NCBI GenBank assembly: GCA_001986395.2
Contig: MQVO02000041.1
Span: 62,001-126,000, forward strand
Origin: Irpex lacteus
Taxonomy: Eukaryota > Basidiomycota > Agaricomycetes > Polyporales > Irpicaceae
Reading direction: 5' to 3'
Length of the DNA stretch: 64,000 nt
The notes beneath the pieces were generated by a model. The model saw only the letters and a program-made list of their open reading frames with translations. It was not told the DNA's origin and did not search any database. Made by a program: the position numbers and the translations under genes. Every line of letters begins with the position of its first letter. Positions within the stretch are counted from its first letter, which is position 1. This document shows, piece after piece, positions 47,943 through 59,337 of the stretch.

Positions 47943-48348
47943 ATACGTGGATGTCCAGAGGTCCTCGTGGTCGTTGATCACTGTCAACACGAAAGAAGGT
48001 CGTGACCCACATGGGCCACGCGCTCACGCTAATGAGTTGTGACTGACTGTCACAATGCATGTGACTGTGACATTTGGCGTCACCATCAGCTAAAACCCGA
48101 AGCTCTCAACGTTCGCAACCACTGGCACCATCGACTCAGTGACAAAACTGCGACATATTCCAGCGATATTAATCGAGTTCCTCTATGATACGGGCTACTG
48201 TACATTTGCTATTTGATAGACCTTTGCTACGCGGTACGCAGGATTAAATGATACACATTACTGATGAAGATGCCCATGTCCACGGAATAGCATAGGGAAG
48301 AGAAACCAAAACAATCCAACGACGAAGATCGAAGACGACGCAAGCAGT
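47943..48348. other. Short intergenic region with GTGACTGT repeats
   Basis: Upstream of PMS1 lie an inverted repeat TTGTGAC-tgact-GTCACAA (48,037-48,055) and a neighbouring direct repeat ATGTGACTGTGACAT (48,059-48,073). Otherwise nothing is supported. Confidence 0.4.
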
Positions 48349-50400
48349 TTACTGAGCGGAGGTCGCCTCACCAGCCTTGATCTTCTGGCCCTCCTCGACC
48401 TTATCATGGCCCTTCTTTCCTTCGACCTTGCCAAGCAAGATCTTCGCCTCGCCCTTCATCTTCGTCATGAAGCCGACCTTCTTGGCCTTCTCGGTGTCGT
48501 CGGTGGCAGAGCCAGTACCTGAAAGAAGGGAACATCAATAATAGATACGAATGAACAATAGGTTAAGAGACTAACCCTCAGCATGCGAAGCCTGTTTGCT
48601 GTCTGCGTGCTTGGCGCCAGTCAACGGCTTCTCTTGCTCCTTCTCACCGGCAGCCTCGCGGGCTTGCTCCTTGTGTTCCTTGGAGTAGTCCGCTTCAGCA
48701 GGATGGAGGTCAGCGGGATGGTAGTCGGTTTCGTACGTATCACCCTGAAGTTCAAAAAGTACGTTAGCAATCCCATTCAATCAATACACAGCCATCGACG
48801 AAAGAAGGAAGCGTATGAACCTCAGGCAGATCGATACCCTCTCCACGACGGTAGCTCTCGCCGCCTAGGTCCTTACCACCCCACCGAGTGCCCTTTGTTG
48901 CAAGCACATGCTGGCGCGGCTGGAGGTTGGCGTGGAGTAGATCTGCCTGTTTTTCCTCATGCCCATCCTTCACCAGCGCGTGATGAGTATGGTACCGGAA
49001 GCGCAGCACACACTCGAACTAAGACCAAGAATTCGAAAGCAGTCACTCACCTTGTTGGGAATACCACCACCGATCTTCTTCTCACTGTCCTTAGCATGCT
49101 CGTCCTTGGCAAACTTCTCTCCTACAGCAGCACCGACGGCTGCAGCACCAGCCTTACCCTCCTCCTTCTTCTCCTGCTTCGTGATTGACTGCTGTGCCTG
49201 TGCTTGAGAGCTGCGAATACCCTCCTGACGAGCGGCCTCAGCGATATGTGCGGTCTCACCGACCTTGGAGGGCGTCGATTGCGAAAAAGTTGGTCCCAGT
49301 CTCCCGCGAGGGACGCTCGTCGGGGAGGACAGCCACGCCTGACTCGTCCTTGAGACCCGGCAGAGCTCCGACGCCACCAGAGACGCCGTGTGTAGAGTCG
49401 TCCTGAGAGGGAAGGGTGGCAGCACCGAAGGTCCTTGAATGAGTGCCTACGGATGCAGAGGTCGCGCCAGTGATACCACGGCCTTTCTCATCTGGAAGAC
49501 GAGCAACACCGGGCTCGTTGATGGATCCTGGCAGGGCGCCAACACCAGATGAGTGATCGCCTGGCTTAGCACCATCGAGTTCGCGAGAGGGGACAGAGGA
49601 AGCACCGATAGCAGTGGTGTGTCCTCCATGTGTGACGCGGTCCTTAGCATCGTAAGCGGTGTTCTGGACCTTCTCGGCGGTTCCTTTCGCAGCCTCTGTC
49701 GCTGCGACAGCAGCACCAGCTACAGTCGCGGGGATCGCAGTGCCTGCACGCTCCTCGGGGAGCTTCGTGACGCTGCTTTCTGCGAGCGAGCCGGGAAGAG
49801 CACCGACGCCGCCTACGTGCTCTCGTGCGCCGGCACCGGTGAGTTCAGTAGAGGGAAGGGATTTGTCGTGGACGATGTCGTTCTCGGAGGCCTTCACGGC
49901 TCCTTGAGGGTTTGTCATTCCAGCTGGATTTCTACATGTCAGCGACCAGCCATAGTGACAAAGCTTGAACACGTACGAATATATTCCGACATCTTATCGG
50001 TCACAGACTTGGGCAGATACTGTCCGATCATCTCGGCAGCAGCAGGGACATACGTCTGAGCAGTCTCGCTCACACTCTGCGCAAAGCTATTAGCCGTCCC
50101 AGTAACGGTCTCGGCAATCTCAGAACCAACAGGCTTTGCCTCCTGCTTATTGGGGTACGCCCCAGGGAACTCCTGCCCCGGTGTCGACACGACCGACGCT
50201 GAGGTCGGTGCGAAGGTCGACTCGGCTACTGTACCGGGACGCATGTTCTTCTCCTCGAAGAGCTGTGCGGTCGTTGGGTTTGTGGTCGCCGCGTTGGCTG
50301 TTGCGGAGGGTTGAGGTTGGAGTGCAGAGGTGGTCTTTACAGCCCACTCGCCTGTGGGGGTACCGGGGTGGACATCGAGCTGAGGTGGGATTCCAGACAT
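48349..50400 (-). CDS. Disordered repeat protein with GVGALPG motifs and a conserved Lys-rich C-terminal motif
   Basis: Starts MSGIPPQLDVHPGTPTGEW, a motif frequent in basidiomycete hypothetical proteins. The second exon repeats a unit of the form GVGALPGS..E..V..LPDE at least three times, separated by Ala/Thr-rich helical stretches (VAATEAAKGTAEKVQNTAYD). A Lys/Ala-rich region follows (EAARQEGIRSSQAQAQQS; KFAKDEHAKDSEKKIGGGIP), then DTYETDYHPADLHPAEADYS and a final exon with KKVGFMTKMKGEAKILLGKV, a motif I know from fungal stress-related small proteins. No enzymatic motif, no signal peptide. The frame carrying the GVGALPG repeats ends in a stop at 49,256, while the continuing frame (SKVGETAHIAEA) is shifted. 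Either an unusual intron near 49,255-49,345 or a frameshift must be assumed. It could also be two adjacent genes. Confidence 0.65.
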
Positions 50401-51067
50401 GATTGTAGATTGATACGTTCGAGTTGATTTGTCGTAAAACGGATTATGTGCACGTCGTAATCGTAAGTGGTGGTCGTAAAGGAAGAAGTGTAGTGAAGTT
50501 TACTTCCGCCACCTCCATCTTTATATACCTCGTCTGCGAACGACGTCACCAATCTGGAGAAGGAGTGCCACCAACCCACGCTGACGTAGTTTATGGTGGG
50601 ACGAACCCACAATTGCTGTGCCTCTTGGATGACGTCATAGTTGGCCAGCTTATGGGCGCGGAGTCTATTTGTACATATTTGCATCCAGGTCCCGTCACCT
50701 GCCCAAAGAGGCAATGATTCACTCTCCTTCCATCCGCGTCCACCAAGGTGAGACCGCGACGAACGTCACAGTATGTAGCACAGTCATAAATACAAGGATA
50801 AAACTTTCTGTGGGGTTTTCGTGAGAATTAGAGCTTCGGCGTCTACTCGCGATCATGACGGCGAGGTTCCACGAGCGGCGAGCCTCAATTCAACCGACAG
50901 TGATTCAGTCAAAAATGTCGAATATACTGAGGCCTAATGGTACATACAAAACTGTGTGACTGATTGTTCAGTAGCTCTGGTACTTTGGATACAAATCAAT
51001 ACTGACCAATAGGTATACAAAGTAAACGAACTGAATCGTCCAAGCAAATAATGATACAGCCAAGATT
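50401..51067. promoter_or_regulatory. Upstream region of the repeat-protein gene
   Basis: Minus-strand TATATAAA at 50,520-50,527 is about 120 bp before the ATG at 50,400. No gene is recognised between 50,530 and 51,067. Confidence 0.4.
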
Positions 51068-52217
51068 TTATAGAGGCCCGGTTACAACGGCCTCCATGAT
51101 ACCAAAGTCCACGACCGGCAGCTCTGAACCCTCTTTGCTATCGGAGGAGCTGTTTGAAGATGCCTTCCCACGCTCTTGAGATACCCTGTGATTATTATGG
51201 GGAACGGGCATAGCGATCAAGACAGTGACCTGCGCAGAATGTGGCTTTTCTTCTGTTGGTTGCGAGACGTCCTCTTTCTCTTCTGTTAGCACGGCTGTGC
51301 TACGATTCATGTCCCGGCGAACTGTTACGATGTTAGGCCGAAACCAGTCAATGACATTGACTGAAATCGATGATGGGGACGTTAAGGTTCGTGGTGTTGG
51401 TGCAGTAGTTGCATTCGTGTCATGTAAGAGACCTGTAAGCATCGCCGCCACAGGCTATGACGAATTAGCCGATTGTTAGAGGCGTGGTATGTATACAATA
51501 CTCACCATTAGTCGTTTCATCCAATACGATCCCTCCGCTGAACAATCCTCCTCTACTACGTCCTTGACCCATACGTCATGCAACGTGGGCTGTTCTCCAA
51601 CTTGCGGTCGTCGTGAGGTGGATGGGACAACCGTACCATTTCTGACAGCCTCCTCCATCCTACGGCGGAACCGCCGGCGCATCATGCATGACCGAGCGAT
51701 TATCCCACCGGTTAGCGCAAACAACACTACAAGTGTCACTATGACAAACATCAGTCTCTATTTTCGAATTCTTTGGCTTGCTGACAAAGTACTCACCGAG
51801 AAAGGTGTATACTTTGCGTTATTGAGGCAGTTAGTGGATACTCGCATAGCCTTGAGTGAGAGTACTCACAATACAAGGTGGTCTGAGACGTCAGCAGAGA
51901 CGAGCCGCTGTCCGAACTAGTCGCGGCCGGCTGCCCACTGATAGTAGAGCTCGCTACAGACGATTGTGCTGAGGACATGATACTGGACATCCTGTCTGCT
52001 TCATCCGCAGGAGGCAAGCCTTACGACTAAAGGGACTTCGGTGTAGGGAAGAGTAACATACAACCCGCACCTTAGTGGCCGCAGTCGTAGAAAGCCAGGA
52101 GTCCACGACCAAAACACCCGCAATCCCATCCGAACCCTCTTCAAGCGAGATCTTCCCTCCCGGCATAAGCTCGTCTCCTCTGTTCCGGGTGATACGTGAC
52201 GTGAGAAGGAATCCCAC
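51068..52217 (-). CDS. Single-pass membrane protein with Ser-rich ectodomain
   Basis: Three or four exons. An N-terminal part, RNRGDELMPGGKISLEEGSD and GIAGVLVVDSWLSTTAATKV, is followed after an intron by a Ser/Thr-rich stretch (MSSIMSSAQSSVASSTISGQ). A single hydrophobic helix VIVTLVVLFALTGGIIARSC follows and is directly bordered by RRRFRRR, the positive-inside rule placing the C-terminus in the cytoplasm. The tail has VGEQPTLHDVWVKD, then VTVLIAMPVPHNNHR and ELPVVDFGIMEAVV near its end. Similar proteins are common and unnamed in Agaricomycetes, often with this MRRRFRRR border and a YDV-type short motif. The 5' end is uncertain: a GTGAGT donor near 52,218 suggests another upstream exon carrying the signal peptide. 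Confidence 0.7.
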
Positions 52218-53091
52218 TCACCAACCTCTCAGAGGTGACGGAAGCGGAAACGGAGTCCTGTCGCGGCTGCGGAATTTAGAGTTCGTGGAAGTACAATGTA
52301 CGTTTTGAGCTTTCTGGAGGCAGTGTGATTTGTAGGGAATATGATAGATCGAGCTGTGTGGCCAGTGAGGAATGAGGGATTTTGGCAGTTCATCATCCGA
52401 GGCTTGGTAAGTTCTCTGGCAGGCGGGGAGATGTTGGCGGGCCGTTGAGTATACTATGGCAGGAGAGATCGTCGTATGTGGAGGACTAAGTAGAGCATGA
52501 ACGATGCTTGACAGGAAGAGGTAGACCTAGCGTGAAGTTTACTCCCAATTGAAACCGCGACTCGGAAGTCGCGAGAGTAAGTCTATGGAAGGAAACGCTC
52601 TATACTCACCGTGGAGACAAAGAAACCATACTACTTAAGCTGACACCACGTAGACACCGAGGTAAGTCTGAAGTGAGTTGTTGGTCTAGTTGCGAGCGAA
52701 GCGAGCATACTTGATTAACACGAGATAGGGCCCGTCCGCCTGTCGTTCGGGAAGAACAAATAAGACCAAATACCCCGTTCGCAAAATCGTCGCTTTTTCT
52801 TCATCGCTTCAAAACCCTATCTAACCTCAGGTGTTTCTGTACTTTTTGGATCTCATTATGCTCCCCTGTGTTGTTTCCTTCGTGTACATTTTTTTCTTCA
52901 TTTTTTTTCGTTTTTGTTCCTGCTTTATTCTGCCTCTTTTTTCTTTTCGTGACCTTGCGTAACTTTGTCACATTCTGTGACATAGCGTGTCGCGTCGCGT
53001 CGCCGCCGTCGCGCTTGCTCACTCAGTACTCAAAGAGCATACACTCACTTGTGTCGTGTCACACATTGCTGGCTTGCTGTAGCTGCTCGCA
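52218..53091. other. Intergenic, left flank of the Helitron relic
   Basis: Contains GCGAGCGAAGCGAGCATAC near 52,692-52,710 and T-rich sequence near 52,880-52,950. No gene is supported, apart from a possible first exon of the neighbouring membrane protein close to 52,218-52,300. Confidence 0.35.
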
Positions 53092-54342
53092 ATGCTCTCG
53101 AATAAAAATTCCCTTCCCTCCATCATGCCCGCCGTTCTCAGTACCCGCCAGAATGTTGTCGAAGACACCCGCTATTGTAGAAAATGCAACAAATCTGGTA
53201 TTGTGGCGATACCTACCTACTGGGACTTTACCCGGCACATGTGTACTCTATGCTCTCAAGCAAATCCACTAACAATCACAGTCCCCGCAGCAACTCAGCG
53301 ATGCTCCCTTTGTCTTGATCGTTACCCCCCAGCCATCTTTGTTGCCGGCCCTGATCAACCCCCTCATTCTCGCTGTCGCAGATGTCGAAAATCGGAGCGT
53401 TGCACTAAGTGTCCTAAGATAAGGAAACACCATCATTTTAGAGAGGCAGGCCGTAGAGGGCAAGCTGCCGCACATCCCCCGCTGTTCAAGACATGCTCTA
53501 CATGTCGGGAGAAATCTGCACAGGTCAGACTTCAGAGGCGTGAAGCCGCATTGGCGTCAGGTGCATTTTAGTCTCAGATATAATATGGACACCCTCACTA
53601 TATGCGTGTTTTCTTGATTGTTAGGACTCCGTTATTGTGTGACCTGCTCCAAATCGGTCACCGAAGCGGCCTGCACCGACGCAACAGGTGTCGTTCGCTA
53701 CAGTTGCAATGTATGCCGAGCCTCGCGGAATGCTCGCGCAGCTGCGCGTCGTGCGCAGGCCGCTGCTGAGGTTGAAGAGCAGGCTCATCGGGATGCAGAA
53801 GAGGAGCCGGTCGATGAAAATGCAGCCGGTGATGAAGGTATTGAAACTATAGATGCCGATGAATATTTTGACAACATCTACGGTGACGGAAACGACTTGA
53901 TGGATATTGACGTACCACAAGAGCAGGCTCTGAACGCAAATGAAGCGAGCCTGCTTAGCACCTTTCGCGCCGAACTCGATAAGCTGCTTCTCGAGAATTG
54001 CTGTAGTACCCCGATGGCGTCCCGATAGTCCCTATTGTGCCTATCAAAACAACGTTCGATGTCAGCTCGAAGACGTCCTCGCGAACGCAGTTACCGTTAC
54101 GCCTTGCGTGGGCTGTGACGGTGCACAAATCACAAGGTTTGACATTGGAACGCGTACGTGTTCGCATAGGGTTGGGAAGTAATGAGTTTTGTGCCGGCCT
54201 TACATTTGTTGCTCTGTCTTGTGCTAAATCACTCGATGGTTTCATGTTGCTTGACCAAGTTAATTTCTCTAGGGTGGAAAAACTAGGTGGAAAAGGACTT
54301 GACGAACGGATGCGTGACCGTACTCGTAGATACTCGCCATAA
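53092..54342 (+). pseudogene. Helitron-type helicase relic: Cys-rich N-terminal region joined to Pif1-helicase C-terminus
   Basis: The first part (53,092-53,571) has repeated Cys pairs (YCRKCNKSG; MCTLCSQ; RCSLCLDRY; CRRCRKSERCTKC; TCSTCREK), then after a break YCVTCSKSVTEAAC and SCNVCRASRNARAAARR, an acidic linker, and a stop near 54,028. Immediately after, in another frame, comes the end of a Pif1/Helitron helicase: RTQLPLRLAWAVTVHKSQGL, TLERVRVRIGLGSNEFCAGL and TFVALSCAKSLDGFMLLDQV. The Walker A/B part and the Rep nuclease (HUH) are missing, so the middle was deleted and the protein is dead. The usual ALSR arginine of motif VI is Cys (ALSC). The reading frames suggest one Helitron-encoded or Helitron-derived gene. 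Confidence 0.7.
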
Positions 54343-55047
54343 TCAATATGTTTTTGCTGCTTTAATTTACTCGCCCGACTGACTGAGAATGTCGCTTCGC
54401 GAGCATACCCGGTACGTACCGGATCCATATTATATGGGTACTGTAGACACTTCAAGGCCGAAGTCAGGATTCAGTATTTAAGGTCAGATGGAAGTCCACT
54501 GATCTGGCCCGAGCGGACTTCAATTCCTTCTTAAAGTCTGGCTTCGTCTGCTATTCCGGCATATGCGGCATAAGAGCGTACCTGAATCGGAGTCTGTAAC
54601 GACTTACTCTCAACTTTGATTGCTTATCGAAGTCCGCCATGTCTTACCCAACTCACAGGAAGAAATTGACTTTCGGTACCCAAAGTAAGTGCTGTAGATG
54701 TCTCCATGTTATTAAACAAGCTCATGCAATACTTATGTCACATACGTCTGTGCTAGTCTCATCGAGTATACCTTGGACTCAAGGTACTTATGGATCCGCT
54801 GACACTAGCAGCTACTTACTTACAGAATTCAGATTGAAAGCGCGACGGAACAGTGCGGATTGTCCTCCACAACTGTCCGACATGTCGCATCTTTGTTAGG
54901 CCTATCGAAAGAGTACCCTCCAGGTATGATGTTCAGTGTCGAACGATTCTGAGCCTGCATTCACACGCAACACCAGATATGACTGGTGCTTATCGTCCCT
55001 TCGACAGTACCGTCACGTCTCTCTGGCACAGTCTAGCGAGCTGAAGT
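54343..55047. other. Intergenic, right flank of the Helitron relic
   Basis: A near-palindrome CCGGTACGTACCGG lies at 54,409-54,422, right after a CGCTTCGCGAGCATAC stretch similar to the one near 52,700. No gene is recognised from 54,430 to 55,047. Confidence 0.35.
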
Positions 55048-56965
55048 ATGAGCGACCAACAAGAAGATCCTACACAGCCACTGCTTCGACCTCGGGTCGA
55101 AGAGCATCATGACGTCGATCAAGAGGCAGGAGACTCTGTTCGTTTTGACAGAGTGGGACTGGGCTGTCTCCTTGTACAGCACCTATCGAGGTCTGTTTTG
55201 ATACACCTCTGGGGTTTTCACTCACAAACGAGCATATGACTGACAATGTACTATAGCGCATGGGGTGTGCGAACTGCCGAGTTTGCGCTCTATCTCTACC
55301 TTATTGTCTACTTCAAGGACACCTTGCTCCCCTCCAGTATCCTGGGGTTCTCTATGACAGGTAAGTTAGGCAAAATTTACTTCGACTCGTGCGTGCTGAC
55401 TCGCGACTACCAGCTACCGGCATCGTCTTCTCGAGGTGGGCAGGCTCCTTGGTCGACAAATATCGCAAGCTCCCGCTTGTTCGCACTTCAATTATCGTCC
55501 AGAAGGTTGCCTCACTCCTTGCGTACACCTCGTTCATGATTATGCTGTCTCAACCTACGGATGGAGCCAATCCTTACCATCCATACCGTCGACGCTACTC
55601 CGAGTCACGTACCGCGTTTGTAACACCTACGTTTTTCTTTCTCGTCGCTTCCAGCTGCGTACTGCATCTTTCCAACACGACTATCTCCATTGCTATCGAA
55701 CGTGACTGGGCAACCTGCCTTGCTCAGGGACCATACTTCTCGACCAAGCTATCAAAGCTCAACACTTATCTCCGTCAAATCAACCTGCTTTGCAAACTCT
55801 GTGCTCCCTTGTTTGTCTCATTCCTCACAGTTTCGTTCGACAAAAGCGATGCAAGCGGTCCTACAACCATACATAACATATCCTCGGTGAAGATACTAGC
55901 CGTGGTGGCTGCAGTAACCCTCTTGTTCGAGTTGTATTGGATTGGCGTTGTATATAGACGTTTCCCAGTGCTTGAGGCAGAGCAAAACCGCAGGGATCGA
56001 GAGCGTCAGGTTCCTCAAGCTGCAGAGCAGGTCGACAACGATGTGGAAGAGATTGTACCTGCTCCCCCTCTACCGCCACCTGCGAACTATATCGAGCGGC
56101 TCCTGAATATTCCAGACTGGAAGGAGCTCGTTCGTCTCCCTATCTTCTTCTCCTCGCTAGCTATCTCCTTACTATATCTCACTGTGCTAAGGTATGGCCT
56201 GCTTCTCTTCTTTGTCTACATCATCAGCTCATTATACCTGCACATAGCTTCGACGGTATCATGGTTGGGTACCTCAAAACTCTATCGTACTCCGACGATT
56301 TCATTGCCGAGATGCGCGGTGTTTGTGTCATTACCGGTCTCATTGGAACTGCTCTCGCTTTACCGCTTGAGAAGAAGATTGGCCCTGTCAGAGCGGGAAA
56401 TTGGAGCATTTGGTGAGTCGGACTTCCTCAAGTATCCCTTCACATGAACCTGAACATGTATCAGGTCAATGGTTTTCACTCTAATTCCAGTCATTGTCTC
56501 ATTTTACGTGTTCGCCCCACGTGGTCCAACTACTGGCACTCCCAAGGGTTCGACTCTCGGCGTCATCGGGGCCATGCTACTCTTCGGAGGTGCGTATATG
56601 GACCTTACGACATACTGCTTCATCTATTAACGTGAACGCCCTCTGCTCTAGGCATGGCCCTCTCACGGATAGGTCTCTGGTCCTTCGACCTCATTCAAAC
56701 GAAACAGCTCCAAACTGCTTTGGACCACCATCCTCGACGCAACACTCTAACTGCGCTTCAATATACGATGCAAAGTGTTGCTGACCTAGCCAAGTTCGTC
56801 ATGACGATGATCCTCTGGGAACCGTTCCAATTCCGCTGGGCTGCGCTGGTGTCCTTTATGAGCGTCTCAACTGGTGCTTTGGTGTACGCGGTGTACGTGA
56901 AAAAGGAGCGAGGACATATTGCACATCTCCCTGTTCAGATGGCGTGGCTCAAGAAGATTCTGTAA
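55048..56965 (+). CDS. Ferroportin-type (SLC40A) metal transporter
   Basis: Start MSDQQEDPTQPLLRPRVEEH. After an intron, AWGVRTAEFALYLYLIVYFK and LLPSSILGFSMTATGIVFSR with WAGSLVDKYRKLPLVRTSII match the first helices of ferroportin. Further TM pieces read VASLLAYTSFMIML and VLHLSNTTISIAIERDWATC; RQINLLCKLCAPLFVSFLTV follows. A cytoplasmic loop (residues ~230-270) has a Pro-rich stretch before the second half, VGYLKTLSYSDDFIAEMRGV, then GLIGTALALPLEKKIGPVRA and GLWSFDLIQTKQLQTALDHH, ending LAHLPVQMAWLKKIL-like (RGHIAHLPVQMAWLKKIL). Ferroportins export Fe2+ and related metals. In a fungus it would sit in the plasma or vacuolar membrane. About four introns, all with good GT-AG ends. Length of about 500 residues suits the family. 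Confidence 0.88.
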
Positions 56966-57195
56966 ATAGTCCATACTCGGGCTAGATTAATCCGAAGTGG
57001 AGTGTGTTGTAGTCGCGAATACAAATTACATTATACAAGACGATGTGGGAGAGTACTGTACAGTTAAGCGAACGTGATGGAGACCCTTACAATAACAAAC
57101 CTATGAAAAAGAAACGACGTGTATTCGTTCGAACTTCGCCGATGTTGGACCTTTGCTTTGACAAACTTCCAATAAGAAGCTGAGGGGCTCTGCCT
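56966..57195. other. Short convergent intergenic spacer
   Basis: Only about 230 bp separate the ferroportin stop from the stop of the convergent minus-strand gene. Confidence 0.5.
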
Positions 57196-57997
57196 TTAGA
57201 CCCGGCTTTGCCTCATGCTGGGGCCATATCCGCTAGCACGAGGGTCATAGCGCCCATGCAGTGGCTCCCTGAATGCGCGGTTGGCGATGGCGAACATGAG
57301 GTTGGTGATCAGGAGGATGAAGATGATGATGAATCCCATCCATGAAAACGCGACCATGGCGGTGAGGATACGGCAAGGCTTGTAGATTTGGCACCAATGA
57401 AGGTTGCCCCATTCGCCAGACTGCGGGTAGGTGAAGCGGCCAATCAGCGCGAGCATGGACGAATAGACTAGAGTACTCACGACAGCTATCGCGGAGCCCA
57501 CCAACCACATGATGAACAGGATGGAAAGTGCGACAGTCTCTCCTGCAAAAGTGGATACCCAGCCGTAATCGGACGTCTTTGCAATGACGTGAATGCTAAT
57601 TACAGAGGATAACGTCAGTGGCGGTTGAGGTGCGTGGACTTGGAACCTTGATCCAAGGTAGCCATGACTTACACCCATGGAACCCATAGCAACGTCAAGG
57701 CAGCAGTCACGAGTAGTTCAATGACTATAGGGTCTATAATGCAATGGTTGTTAGTACGACGTTCTTGGTAGATGGACTAACACCTACCATAGAAGTCGCG
57801 GCCTCCGTTGAGGGGATCACCCTCGGGGATATGCAGAGTGTAGTGGACACGTGCGGCCGTTAAGCCCAGCAAGACAGCCGCAAACAAGAACTGTAGTGGT
57901 CGTGGTTCAGATATAGCAGCCTATTGGTATGAGGATCCTTAAGACATACCAAGACGACATAGAGGAAGATTCGGATTCGGTTCACAGTGATCGGCAT
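57196..57997 (-). CDS. Four-helix (MARVEL-like) membrane protein
   Basis: Start MPITVNRIRIFLYVVL. The next exon reads FLFAAVLLGLTAARVHYTLH, then IPEGDPLNGGRDFY. Further exons give PIVIELLVTAALTLLWVPWV, SILFIMWLVGSAIA and MVAFSWMGFIIIFILLITNL. The tail is short and basic, ending SGYGPSMRQSRV. Four hydrophobic helices, a small size (about 190 residues) and the W-rich loops fit the MARVEL-type tetraspan proteins frequent in fungi, which sit at the plasma membrane and shape domains there. The assignment is by topology; no diagnostic motif is visible. A minus-strand TATATAAG lies at 58,107-58,114, about 110 bp upstream of the ATG. Confidence 0.75.
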
Positions 57998-59337
57998 GGT
58001 TGAACGTCGCGGTCGTCGAAGGGAAGCGTAAGAGGAGCGTAAGAGAGAGGGTTGAAAGCAAGTTGTCTAGGTGATAGGTGAGGAGTCAAGTACGCGCCAC
58101 CAAGCTCTTATATAGCGAGGTGACTTCATTTGCGAACCCAACGTGTTGATGGATATGCTGAGGCATGACTTGTTACATGGGCGTCAGCACGGCCTTCCCC
58201 GAGAAAGACAAAACCAGACAAAGCGATGCATTTCCAGGGACTCCTCGTGCTGGGCCGAGGGTGAAGAGGTCGACAAGAGGTTGTGTAAACAGTGCGAGAT
58301 GATGACAGAACATCCCATGGCAGTGTCAACGGCCGTCGCATATCACAACATGTGCTTGCCATGCTGCGCGGCGGAGGGCTATACAACACGTTTCCTGCAA
58401 GGAGGATGAAGCATGGCACCTGGTCGATGTAAGAGAACAAAGCTTATTTCCGTTGTTTGCTGTGATTTCATGTGATGGGGGCTGTTCTGAGAAAGAAATT
58501 CAGCGGTCGAGAATGGGCACCTGGACACCCAGGGAAGCCGGCTATTTACATTCAACACGAGCAGAACCTCGCATGAATTGACATTGCCGGTGATTTATAA
58601 GATCTGCAAACACTGCATTGACTGCCATAGATTAGACAACAGCTCTCAGGGCCTCTGAACGACGATTCCGCACCCACACATGACTCTTCGATCACTCACT
58701 GGCACTGACCACTGTCAATACTTAATCGCGTAGAAGACTGCGATATCTAGTCACTAAAGTGAAGTGGCATGGATATAGACACATAAGTATACCTTTACTT
58801 TGAGATGCGTAAGAATCGTACCTTTCCAAATGATCAATGGGTGAGCTGCCCTGGCCCCTGAGCATTGAGCCGAAGATTGACAGTGGCTTGTAAGTATACT
58901 GTGACAGATATACATTCACGATACTGCGCATGCTTAAGGCTCCATTTTAAAGATGCTGAGATAACGACTGCGAACAGTGGCAAGGAAGCTCTTCAGCGAC
59001 AGAGGACATGCGCAACTTGAGTTCTGACGTCGGGAGATGGCGGCGGCGGCGGCCAAGCGTCGGGATTGAGATCAAACTGAGATCGAACCTGAACGCCCAA
59101 AGTAGAATAGACGCTGTACTTTGTGGCGTGGGAATGCGCTTTCTGGACCATCGTAACCAGTAAAATTACTACTTAGCCGTCTTTACGTGAGACTCGCAGT
59201 ACTAGTGGTAGTTCAAACTTTGCGTGCCTATATGTAATGCTACACGATTCATTGATAGCGCATAGAGTAAGTATATATCTTCGCAGAACTATTTCATCTA
59301 AGTAGATAAAGGGGAGATCCTGGACCCGCAGTTGGTA
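57998..59337. other. Intergenic, nothing recognised
   Basis: Holds the promoter of the tetraspan gene. A short GGC run lies at about 59,040-59,053. No other gene is supported. Confidence 0.35.

Noticed and set aside
47943..47990. An upstream GTG start for PMS1 adding 16 residues
   Set aside because: The ATG at 47,942 fits the length of known PMS1/PMS2 N-termini better, and GTG starts are not used routinely in fungi.
49553..50059. A 168-codon plus-strand frame
   Set aside because: Antisense to the GVGALPG repeat gene.
53940..54182. An 80-codon frame over the Helitron relic
   Set aside because: Out of frame with the helicase C-terminus and the Cys-rich part; a shadow frame.
58143..58409. A plus-strand 88-codon frame with CKQC and CLPCC
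   Set aside because: Isolated Cys pairs without a domain, overlapped by an equally long minus-strand frame; not convincing.
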